A stretch of 51,195 bases of DNA, taken from UBA1765 sp045629945 (lineage in GTDB: Bacteria; Fibrobacterota; Fibrobacteria; Fibrobacterales; Fibrobacteraceae). The notes under the pieces are model-generated. The model was not told where the DNA came from. It saw only the letters and a list, made by a program, of their open reading frames with translations, and did no database searches. The position numbers and the translations under genes are program-made. The stretch spans positions 1 through 51,195 of the forward strand of contig JAZQSE010000038.1 in the NCBI GenBank assembly GCA_045629945.1, read 5' to 3'. Shown here in pieces: positions 44,078-51,195 of the stretch; position 1 is the stretch's first letter; the number at the start of each line of letters is the position of its first letter.

Positions 44078-45106
44078 TTATTTTATTTGCAAAAAATTAG
44101 TAATAAAAGCCTTTAGTCCATGCAAGTATATGGGAAAAAAAATACGATATTTAAAGCATAATATTTCTAGACGGATTAGTTTTGAAAAAATATTGTTGTC
44201 ATTGCTTGATATTGCTTTTTGAAATAGATTGGTTTCTGCATTTTGTCTTAATTTGGACATCCTTTGTCTGAATGGATTAGAGTTATCTTTATGCATATAG
44301 CAGGACGACCAACTAAGGAAATATACGCGAATAATTTCGTTATTGATTGCGTTTGTATGTTTTTCTATTGTTTTCTTATCTAAAAAGCAGATAAAATTAC
44401 AGTATTTTTCAAAGGCATCAGAAATGTATTTATGAGATGTAGATTGATTGTGTATTCTATAAAAATACATTACTGAATTTAAATAGGATATTTTTTTTGT
44501 TTTTCTATATGCTAAAATGTTGAAAACTCTATCTTCGCTCAATGTCAATTCTTCAGGATAACGAATGTTGTTTAGAATAATGAGCTCTTTCTTGAATAAT
44601 TTGCAACAAACTAATGATGCCGAATTATATCGTGTTGATGTTGTATAAATAATATTGCTTATAATAGTCTCAATTTGTTCTATAGATAATTTATTTATTC
44701 GATTATTTGAAAAATAAGAGGCTTTTATGATACCATTGTTATTTTGAGCAGCTTCCCATAATACTATATCACTTTCGCTTTCTTTGGCATATTTATAAGA
44801 ACTTGTGCATAAATTCGGTTCAATCCAATCATCACTATCAACAAACGTTATATACTCACCTTGCACCTGTTCTATTCCAAAATTTCTCGCAGCAGAAACC
44901 CCAACATGTTCTCTCTTGAAGAATTTGAATCTTGTATCTTTTGCAGCATATTCTTCACAAATAGAACATTCTGCTTCTGGAGCACCATCAGAAACAATAA
45001 TAAATTCACATTCCTGCATAGTCTGTGCTACGAGTGAATCTAAACATACTCGCAGATATTCCAGCGGAACCTTATAAACAGGGACGATGATGGAAACTTT
45101 AACCAT
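44078..45106 (-). CDS. Glycosyltransferase family 2
   Basis: 342 aa. It opens VKVSIIVPVYKVPLEYLRVC, with GVSAARNFGIEQVQGEYITF and the metal-binding FVDSDDWIEP. The C-terminal ~130 residues (FYRIHNQSTSHKYISDAF) are typical of capsule and O-antigen GT2 enzymes. It is divergent from the GT8-like gene across a 43-bp AT-rich spacer. Confidence 0.88.
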   Translation of the reverse strand: MVKVSIIVPVYKVPLEYLRVCLDSLVAQTMQECEFIIVSDGAPEAECSICEEYAAKDTRFKFFKREHVGVSAARNFGIEQVQGEYITFVDSDDWIEPNLCTSSYKYAKESESDIVLWEAAQNNNGIIKASYFSNNRINKLSIEQIETIISNIIYTTSTRYNSASLVCCKLFKKELIILNNIRYPEELTLSEDRVFNILAYRKTKKISYLNSVMYFYRIHNQSTSHKYISDAFEKYCNFICFLDKKTIEKHTNAINNEIIRVYFLSWSSCYMHKDNSNPFRQRMSKLRQNAETNLFQKAISSNDNNIFSKLIRLEILCFKYRIFFPIYLHGLKAFITNFLQIK

Positions 45107-45149
45107 AATAATAATTATTATTTATAAATATATAATGTATTGAGGAAAA

Positions 45150-46124
45150 ATGAAATATTTATATGTTCTAGTTGGCTCAAAAAATGGGTTTTATTGTGAG
45201 CAGACATTGGTGTCTATGTCTTCATTAAAAAATGTTCAGCCGGATGCCTTTGTGACATTGTTAGTCGACTGCATGACTGATAAGGGCTTTATATCGGAAT
45301 TAGAGCGAATACAAAAATATGTAAACGAGTATATCGTTGTTCCAGTGGAGGAAAATGTCCCTGCTATAGCAAGATCACGCTACATAAAAACCTCTATGAG
45401 AAAATATGTTGAAGGGGACTTCTTATATGTTGATGCAGATACGGTGTGGAATGCGCCTGTTGTTGAAACAGATTTTACGCATGATGTAATGGGTGTCTTG
45501 GACGGGCACTGCCTGCTGGCGGAACATCCATTAAAAAAGGGAATAGATGAGGATTTCAAGAAAGTAAACTATAATCCAGGTGTTGAACAATATGTGAATG
45601 GTGGAGTCCTTTTTTCTAGGGATTCAGAGGTGTCAAGAAAATTCTTTGATTTATGGCATAAGAAATGGCTGGAGACGTCGAAAACGGGATGCTTTATTGA
45701 CATGCCTTCTTTGAATTTCGCTTTTAAAGAAATATATGGAAAAGATGTATCCTTGCTTCCTGATGTATATAATTGCCAAATAAGTCGTTCCTGGAAATTT
45801 TTTGCAAGGGCGAAGTTAGTTCATTTTTTTACGGGTTGGATGGAAGAATGTAATGAAAAACCTTATGTATTTCAACGAAAATCATTTTGGGAACTAGTTC
45901 GAAAAAATGGTTTGGATGATTCCGTTGTAGAAATGTTGAAGAATCCCTTGGCCGCATTTGCTATTCCTATCGAAATATGCGATGGCGTTGATTTTGAACT
46001 GCAAAAGACTGCCGCCTATGGTTTACTTCGGGATATGTTCGAACGTAAAATCCATGGGGAGAAAAGTCGGTTTGATTTGGTCGAAAAGATGGTTAAGATT
46101 CTGAAATCCGTTTATGGCAAATGA
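45150..46124 (+). CDS. GT8-like nucleotide-sugar transferase
   Basis: 324 aa. MKYLYVLVGSKNGFYCEQTL, ARSRYIKTSMRKYVEGDFLY and the metal site YVDADTVW suit GT8/GT32-type transferases with a GT-A fold. YVNGGVLFSRDSEVSRKFFD is the usual acceptor-side block. It is the only plus-strand gene in this half of the locus and is less AT-rich than its neighbours. Its 3' end overlaps the remains of the convergent methyltransferase gene. Confidence 0.75.
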   Translation: MKYLYVLVGSKNGFYCEQTLVSMSSLKNVQPDAFVTLLVDCMTDKGFISELERIQKYVNEYIVVPVEENVPAIARSRYIKTSMRKYVEGDFLYVDADTVWNAPVVETDFTHDVMGVLDGHCLLAEHPLKKGIDEDFKKVNYNPGVEQYVNGGVLFSRDSEVSRKFFDLWHKKWLETSKTGCFIDMPSLNFAFKEIYGKDVSLLPDVYNCQISRSWKFFARAKLVHFFTGWMEECNEKPYVFQRKSFWELVRKNGLDDSVVEMLKNPLAAFAIPIEICDGVDFELQKTAAYGLLRDMFERKIHGEKSRFDLVEKMVKILKSVYGK

Positions 46125-46908
46125 AAATTTTTTCTTTTTCATTTAACCCAAATTTAGGGTAGACGTCTGCTAGGTTTTTTGAAATAACCTCAATCTCAAA
46201 TCCCACTTTTTTAGCCTGTCAAAATAATCTAAACCGTAAATCCTTACATGATCACGTTGCCCGAAAGCTTCTTCTCTGGCGTTGCTTTCTATGATACTGA
46301 AATCTTCGTAGGTCTTATCCATTTTGTAGGAAATGGGTACTTGTAATATTGCAAATCCGCCTTTTTTAAGAACTCGATATATTTCTGACATCCCTTTAAG
46401 ATCGTCTTCGACGTGCTCTAACACATGGTTACATATGACAAGATCGAAGTATTCATTATCATAAGGAATGTTTAATATATTGATGTTCTTTACATGGCTT
46501 GGATAAACATCTTCGTATCCAGGAGCGAAATAATCACCGCAAATGTATTCTTTGAATTTGTATAAAAAAAACATTTGCTTAGATTTGGCTCGGAGCCATG
46601 TGTAAAACTCTTTTGTTAGGATTTGCAAAGAAACGAGTTGTTTACAAATAAGTAAATACTAGCCTTTCCTTGTCCGATGATTTGCATTTGATGCATTCTG
46701 CAAAACGTTTCCCGCAACCGACGATTTCTTTTTCGTAGATGACTTTAAAGTTGCCTCCGATAGGTAGCATTTTTCTTGCATGATATCCGCAAAAAGGGCA
46801 TTTGTATCGGAAACCAAAATTTTTTATTAGTGCAAATCGTTCATGCCATTTTAGGTATGAATAGATCTTGATGCAAATGGGATTATGTCGAAGTTTTTCT
46901 AAAAACAT
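46093..46908 (-). pseudogene. Broken SAM methyltransferase (type 11) gene
   Basis: Reading across frames gives one methyltransferase. MFLEKLRHNPICIKIYSYL leads to a zinc-finger-like YKCPFCGYHARKMLPIG, then CKSSDKERLVFTYL followed by a stop (about 46642-46644). After that come RVLHMAPSQI, a frame change near 46585, then YICGDYFAPGYEDVYPS and VICNHVLEHVEDDL. A third change in an A6 run near 46218 gives a short false end; the other frame continues as KKVGFEIEVISKNLADVYPK to TAA at 46093-46095. Three lesions make it non-functional unless they are sequencing errors. It lies 7 bp after the GT4 stop, the last gene of the wzt-led transcript. Confidence 0.85.
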
Positions 46909-46915
46909 ATGTTTT

Positions 46916-48040
46916 TCAAATGGAGTTGCGTATGATCCAATCAACAAGTTTGTCCAAATCTTCTTTTTGCCTTGTTTCTATTTCATGAAACCTAATTGTT
47001 CCTTTTTTTTGCAAATCAAAATAAACCCGTTCTTCTTGTAATTCGATAATTCTTTCCTCTAATTCTCTGATAGATGTTGGGTTGAAATACAATGCTGCGT
47101 TTCCGCAGACTTCAGGAATGGACGCCGCATTTGAAGCTATTACGGGTACATTATATTTCATTGCTTCTAGTGGCGGATAGCCAAAACCTTCGTTTAAAGA
47201 CGGGTATATAAAGGCGTAGGCATTCGCATAGAGGAAGTCTAGTTCTTTTTCGTCAACATATCCTAAAAATTTGAAATTAGACATGTTTTTTATTCTATAT
47301 CTAGAAATGTTATGTGTTGTTCCCGTTATTTTTATTGATATGTTTGGAGGTATTTGTTTTTTAGTAAGAAGTTCGTCTATTGCAATGATGGCTCTGGTGC
47401 AGTTTTTTTCAGTTCTGTCCCCAGAAACCATAAAAAAGAATTTTTCATTCGATGTTTTTTTTGATTGACTAACGCTTGTTGACGGGGGGTAAAATACAGG
47501 CGTATCTATGTTAGGACAAATAGAGTGGATGATTTTTTGAGAGTGATTTGAAACTGTAACAAATTTAAAATCCTCTCTATTCAAAAGTTTCTGATAATAA
47601 TTTTTTATATTTACTTTGTTTTTTTTGTTTTTTATCCAGGCTAAAAGTGTATTTAGCCCAATAAATCCTTTGTCATATTGTCGTAAAGAAAAAAAATCAA
47701 ATGGAATTTCAAAACTGCGTAGCCCATGAATTGTGCCTAATACTTTGCATGCAGGCCAAGGAAGGATTCTTTCAGGAAGCGCAGAATATATATGAGAAAT
47801 TTTTTGTTCTTTGACGATGTCGTTGAGTTGTCTATCTTTGATGTCATAAAGTTTGACACCTGCTGACTTAGAGGTCTGAAATATCTTGGGATTTATGTAA
47901 TTAGTTGAATTGAAAAAGGCTTGAAATCTAAGATTCCTTTGACACATCGCGAAAAAAAGCATTTCGCAATATTTCCCGCCGCCGTGTCTTTTTGTTGCCG
48001 AAATGGGTTGAGATGCAGTTAAATCAAATAATAAATTCAT
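46916..48040 (-). CDS. Glycosyltransferase family 4
   Basis: 374 aa with a GT-B fold. The N-terminal domain begins MNLLFDLTASQPISATKRHG. The C-terminal nucleotide-sugar domain has FFFMVSGDRTEKNCTRAI, NFKFLGYVDEKELDFLYANA and the E-x7-E retaining signature in YPSLNEGFGYPPLEAMKYN. It probably builds the polysaccharide exported by the Wzt-type transporter. Its ATG overlaps the FkbM stop (ATGA), so translation is coupled. Confidence 0.9.
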   Translation of the reverse strand: MNLLFDLTASQPISATKRHGGGKYCEMLFFAMCQRNLRFQAFFNSTNYINPKIFQTSKSAGVKLYDIKDRQLNDIVKEQKISHIYSALPERILPWPACKVLGTIHGLRSFEIPFDFFSLRQYDKGFIGLNTLLAWIKNKKNKVNIKNYYQKLLNREDFKFVTVSNHSQKIIHSICPNIDTPVFYPPSTSVSQSKKTSNEKFFFMVSGDRTEKNCTRAIIAIDELLTKKQIPPNISIKITGTTHNISRYRIKNMSNFKFLGYVDEKELDFLYANAYAFIYPSLNEGFGYPPLEAMKYNVPVIASNAASIPEVCGNAALYFNPTSIRELEERIIELQEERVYFDLQKKGTIRFHEIETRQKEDLDKLVDWIIRNSI

Positions 48041-48858
48041 TGCTTGTCGGGATAGAATAGGCAGTCATTAAATTTTTGGTCTTCGTTTATTATTGAGTAT
48101 TGATAACCAATAGAACAGAGTGTATTTTCTATTTCTTTTTTATATCGATGTCTCAATTCAATCATAATGAACGGCTTATACTTTTTTATAGTAGCAAGCG
48201 CTCCTTTGATAACTTCTAGTTCGAATCCTTCGACGTCAATTTTTATTAAACCAATAGAATCTTGAATATTCAATTCATCAATAGATATAATGCTTATATC
48301 TCCAGAAGAATCCTCCTTAATTGATGTTGAACCAATGTTGTTTTCGTCGTAAAATGATATACTCCCTTGTGCATTGTGGGCGCCAATGCCTACATTCATT
48401 AAAACAGCTCTTTCTCTTAAATCGTTCAGTTCAATGTTTTTTTCTAGAATAGAAAAAGTACTTTTTAAAGGTTCAAAACAATATACTTTGGGAGAATTGC
48501 ATACATTGAGAAAATACAATGTATGATTTCCGATATTGCATCCTATGTCTAAGACACATTTGCTTGTTATTGTTTTTTGAATAATGCCATTTCTCCATTT
48601 TTTTGTAATTAAATCAAGATAGCTTTGCTCGAAAAAAGATTTTTTCTCGAAAATAAATTTTTGAATAAAATCTTTTTGATAATTTGGCAAAAAAAATTTT
48701 GTTGAGCTTTTCTTGTCAAAAAGAATGTAGCCGCTCTTTTTTAATTGATAACCTCTTATTTTCTTGATAAAAGAATCGAATCTTTCGTGCCAACGAAGGA
48801 ATGAATATACCTTAATGCAGAATGGATTGTTTTTCAAAAAAGTATGAAATGCTGTCAT
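48037..48858 (-). CDS. FkbM-family methyltransferase
   Basis: 273 aa. KCVLDIGCNIGNHTLYFLN is the SAM-binding loop. YCFEPLKSTFSILEKNI, then LIKIDVEGFELEVIKGA and FIMIELRH are FkbM hallmarks. Such enzymes O-methylate sugars, sometimes capping chains. The N-terminal leader LKNNPFCIKVYSFLRWHERF closely matches that of the neighbouring broken methyltransferase. The ATG at 48858, 7 bp after the wzt stop, is preferred over an upstream in-frame start inside wzt. Confidence 0.9.
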   Translation of the reverse strand: MTAFHTFLKNNPFCIKVYSFLRWHERFDSFIKKIRGYQLKKSGYILFDKKSSTKFFLPNYQKDFIQKFIFEKKSFFEQSYLDLITKKWRNGIIQKTITSKCVLDIGCNIGNHTLYFLNVCNSPKVYCFEPLKSTFSILEKNIELNDLRERAVLMNVGIGAHNAQGSISFYDENNIGSTSIKEDSSGDISIISIDELNIQDSIGLIKIDVEGFELEVIKGALATIKKYKPFIMIELRHRYKKEIENTLCSIGYQYSIINEDQKFNDCLFYPDKQ

Positions 48859-48865
48859 GATCGTT

Positions 48866-50161
48866 CTAAAAGTTAGTAATTGAAACTTTGTTTGGTTTAT
48901 ATGCAATGCTGCATTTCTTTGGCCAGGAAAGGAAGGGCGTTTCGTGGTTTTCGTCTATAAAATTAACTTCGAATGAAATTACATCGTGCACAACATCGTA
49001 TGTTCTTTCCTTTGCAATCTTGTTGTTTTGACAAAGACTGAAAACCAGGCTGTATTCTCCTTTAGCTAGTTGATGATCGTAAAAGGTTACATGTGCAATA
49101 AAATCTGTTCCCTCATCAGGTAAAACTACTTCTTCTGAAAAATTTACGCCTATTTCCTCGCCGTTAGCGTTATTTATTGCAATCCCAAATTGACATTTTC
49201 GAAGGTGTGGGTTGTTTCTTTTAAAATGTAGTCTCAATTTAATTGGTTCTTCATTAGACATATTGTCAACGTCATTGAGCATCGCGATGTCAATATACTC
49301 TAGTTCAAGAGAACAGCCGTACTTTTCTTTTTTTCGGTCAATAACTGTGTAGGCAGTGTGTTTGTTTATGATTGAATTACTTGTGTAAAAACAAATGGCC
49401 TCTTCCACTCCACCATCAAACGCAACTTGTCCCTGATTCAGTACAATCCCCCGCTTACACAAATTCTTCACCGCGCCCATGTTATGGCTCACGAACAGCA
49501 CGGTTCTGCCTTCTCCTTTGCTCACGTCTTGCATTTTGCCGATGGCTTTTTTTTGGAATTCGGCGTCGCCCACGGCTAGCACTTCATCGACTACGAGAAT
49601 TTCGGGTTCCAAATGTGCGGCGATTGCAAATCCGAGGCGCACGGTCATGCCTGAACTATAGCGTTTTACAGGTGTGTCCAAGTAGCGTTCGCAGCCACTG
49701 AAATCAACAATTTCATCTAGCTTGCGGGTGATTTCTGCGCGATTCATGCCCATTATAGAGCCGTTCATGTAAATGTTTTCCCGGCCAGTCATTTCGGGGT
49801 GAAAACCTGTACCCACTTCCAAAAGACTTGCAATACGACCTCTTGCACGAATAGTTCCTGTCGTCGGGGCTGTTACTCGGCTAAGTAGTTTTAAAAGAGT
49901 GCTTTTTCCAGCACCATTTCGCCCGATTATCCCCACAACATCGCCTTGTTCCACCTTGAAATTGATGTCTTTAAGGGCCCACACATATTCGCTATTACCC
50001 TTGCTTGTGCGGTCATTGACCTCGCCTACTTTTAAGTAAGGGTCTTCTCGCCGCAAGATTTTTGTTTGCCAGAATCTGTTTAAATCATGGCTGAGCGTGC
50101 CTGTGCTTACTAGCCCTAGGCGATATTGCTTGCTGATATTTTCAAATTCAATTGCGGTCAT
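48866..50161 (-). CDS. wzt: Wzt-type ABC transporter ATPase for polysaccharide export
   Basis: 431 aa. The ATPase half has GIIGRNGAGKSTLLKLL, GTGFHPEMTGRENIYMNG, YSSGMTVRLGFAIAAHLEPE and ILVVDEVLAVGDAEFQKKA, diagnostic of the O-antigen/teichoic-acid exporter group. The C-terminal ~150 residues are an Ig-like Wzt_C domain (LRLHFKRNNPHLRKCQFGIA) that in relatives binds the polysaccharide end cap. The permease Wzm usually encoded next to it is not in this window. The ATPase half is less AT-rich than the C-terminal half and the neighbouring genes. Confidence 0.93.
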   Translation of the reverse strand: MTAIEFENISKQYRLGLVSTGTLSHDLNRFWQTKILRREDPYLKVGEVNDRTSKGNSEYVWALKDINFKVEQGDVVGIIGRNGAGKSTLLKLLSRVTAPTTGTIRARGRIASLLEVGTGFHPEMTGRENIYMNGSIMGMNRAEITRKLDEIVDFSGCERYLDTPVKRYSSGMTVRLGFAIAAHLEPEILVVDEVLAVGDAEFQKKAIGKMQDVSKGEGRTVLFVSHNMGAVKNLCKRGIVLNQGQVAFDGGVEEAICFYTSNSIINKHTAYTVIDRKKEKYGCSLELEYIDIAMLNDVDNMSNEEPIKLRLHFKRNNPHLRKCQFGIAINNANGEEIGVNFSEEVVLPDEGTDFIAHVTFYDHQLAKGEYSLVFSLCQNNKIAKERTYDVVHDVISFEVNFIDENHETPFLSWPKKCSIAYKPNKVSITNF

Positions 50162-50242
50162 GTTTTCAAGGTCTATGTATAACCGCCTTGGATTGCTATG
50201 CCTTAAAAAAGGCTTGCCTCATTGGCGGCTTTCTTGTTGAGT

Positions 50243-50248
50243 AATATA
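50243..50248 (-). promoter_or_regulatory. Candidate -10 box for the wzt transcript
   Basis: TTTAATCTATATT on the minus strand, about 80 nt before the wzt start. It is the same extended string as before the GT2 gene at 8.2 kb and the CBM9-like gene. Confidence 0.4.
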
Positions 50249-50308
50249 GATTAAAATTTGTCTGATAGTATTTTTTTATTGAGAATTTAAGAGGAGTTTG
50301 CCGCAGTG

Positions 50309-50357
50309 CGCTTACAATGACAACCCTGAACTTGCCACAAGTTTTTTGTCATTGCGA
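50309..50357. repeat. Interspersed palindromic repeat copy
   Basis: ACAATGACAA (near 50313-50322) and TTGTCATTGCGA (50346-50357) are inverted copies of the motif seen at 37.5 kb. The rest of the 50162-50543 gap is AT-rich with no gene. Confidence 0.65.
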
Positions 50358-50475
50358 TGGAACGTAGCGACAGAAGCAATCTCCATGCAATTTCCGGCAC
50401 AAGTTCTGTAAACATTCTTTTGCAAAATTTTCTGATAACAATTCATTTGCTTAAGCGTTTATATCAGTAGAAACC

Positions 50476-50495
50476 TTGCTTTGTTTTTAAAGCAA
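50476..50495. repeat. Hairpin in the gap before the Rpn-like gene
   Basis: TTGCTTT (50476-50482) and AAAGCAA (50489-50495) are perfect 7-bp arms, followed shortly by a run of T. It could end transcription entering from the left or lie in the 5' leader of the Rpn-like gene. Confidence 0.4.
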
Positions 50496-50543
50496 AGTTC
50501 TGCCTTTTTTTATATGAAACCTTAACCTTAAACAAAAAAAATT

Positions 50544-51195
50544 ATGACTAAAAAACAAAAAAGACATCATGATAACTTTTTCAGAACCGTTTTCTCTGAT
50601 CCCAAAAACGCTGCAAGTCTCCTTACGCTGGCAAGTAAAAGTAACCCACATCTTGCTGAATTGCTCACACTTGTAAACCTTGATACCCTCCAGGAAATTC
50701 CAGGAACTGCCCCACGAGAAGGATTCTCGGGCCAGAGCGACATCACATTTCAAGTGGAATTAAACAATTCCAACCAAAAAGCCCATTTAATCGTCGGGTT
50801 GATTCTTGAACATAAATCTTACCGCGATTCAAATGTCCGTAAACAGTTGCTAAAGTATTTCTTCGAAGTGATGCAACAAAAAGCTGGCGATATTCCTGTT
50901 GTGGCGATTATCGTTTACAACGGAAAAGAAAAATGGAATCCATTAAAAGCCAAACCTTACCCAAAATACCCTGAATTTTTTACAGAAACTCATGTCGCTC
51001 GGCAATGCCAACTCACACAAGTGTGATTGTCGCTGCTCTCGCTTATAGAGTTTTCAGAATGTAGGCTTACCTTTCCATTTGGAATTTATCGATGTAGGCT
51101 ATGCTGAGCTTGATTTAAGTTCTCTAGACCCACAATTAGCACTTGTTTTAGTGGCTATGCGTTATGCTTTTGATTCATTTGGTCAACAAGACGCC
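50544..51195 (+). pseudogene. Rpn-family nuclease (PD-(D/E)XK transposase-like), interrupted; runs off the window
   Basis: Codons 1-149 read as a normal Rpn protein: HHDNFFRTVFSDPKNAASLL, REGFSGQSDITFQVEL, LIVGLILEHKSYRDSNVRKQ and VVAIIVYNGKEKW. After TET (50990) about 70 bp are inserted, bringing a stop at 51024-51026. The family sequence resumes in another frame near 51061 as LPFHLEFIDVGYAELDLSSL and continues to the window end. The insert carries TCACAC-AA-GTGTGA and a 12-bp match to the repeat cluster at 37.5 kb. Rpn proteins are linked to recombination and phage defence. The 3' end is not visible. Confidence 0.75.
50991..51060. repeat. Short repeat-like insertion inside the Rpn gene
   Basis: About 70 bp with no match to Rpn coding sequence. 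TCGCTCGGCAAT (50995-51006) is the exact reverse complement of ATTGCCGAGCGA at 37491-37502. CAGAA occurs at both edges (50983-50987 and 51055-51059). The exact borders are uncertain by a few bases. Confidence 0.55.

Overview
The window looks like a chromosomal segment of a gut or rumen member of the Fibrobacterota (Fibrobacter or a close relative). This is inferred from a secreted GH9 cellulase and a PL9-type pectate lyase-like protein with C-terminal sorting-type domains, Ser-rich (SSSSS) linkers, a lipoprotein with a poly-Ser stalk, and moderately AT-rich DNA. No rRNA, tRNA, CRISPR array or complete insertion sequence was seen.

Layout. (1) 1-8.2 kb: polysaccharide-degradation genes (GH9, PL9-like, a DUF4832-type lipoprotein), an alpha/beta hydrolase and a GT2 glycosyltransferase. 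(2) 8.2-17.9 kb: an accessory, defence-like island. It holds a frameshifted small gene, a type I restriction subunit HsdR with no HsdM or HsdS in view, an AAA-ATPase/TOPRIM-like pair (AbiL/PARIS/OLD-like architecture), and a four-gene minus-strand group: a BglII-like PD-(D/E)XK candidate, a DUF3800 protein, a two-helix membrane protein and a DUF4062-like tail. (3) 17.9-37.2 kb: core genes. These are ruvA-ruvB, an Omp85-like outer-membrane protein, and a run of RND exporter, aminotransferase, FHA-ABC exporter, Ser/Thr kinase, YraN, YciO/Sua5-like protein and LigA, several joined by 4-bp ATGA overlaps. They are followed convergently by smc behind a lipoprotein and a beta-barrel candidate, and by a membrane-anchored Pro/Ala-rich protein behind a strong terminator. 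(4) 37.2-38.3 kb: intergenic palindromic repeats and a small CBM9-like protein. (5) 38.3-51.2 kb: a surface-polysaccharide locus with five GT2/GT8-type transferases, a GT4, an FkbM methyltransferase, a broken methyltransferase and a Wzt-type ABC ATPase. Two AAA/DUF4143 ATPase genes sit at its left edge in a repeated arrangement, and an interrupted Rpn-family nuclease gene lies at its right edge.

Most unusual points: (a) two different DUF4143 ATPase genes in tandem cassettes, each preceded by the same 47-bp repeat and followed by the same 56-bp glycosyltransferase 5'-end repeat, so that a GT4-type leader is now fused to a GT2 enzyme; (b) the uncharacterised four-gene group next to the AAA/TOPRIM pair; (c) a transmembrane kinase with a NADase-type glycan-binding domain, translationally coupled to an FHA-ABC exporter; (d) a 20-residue leader shared by two unrelated methyltransferases; (e) a short interspersed repeat family, one copy of which seems to have interrupted the Rpn gene. 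Stretches over 300 bp without a firm gene are 8203-8530 (one possible 26-codon remnant), 37181-37743 (repeats) and 50162-50543 (repeats plus one hairpin).

All functional calls come from reading motifs by eye; no database search was run.
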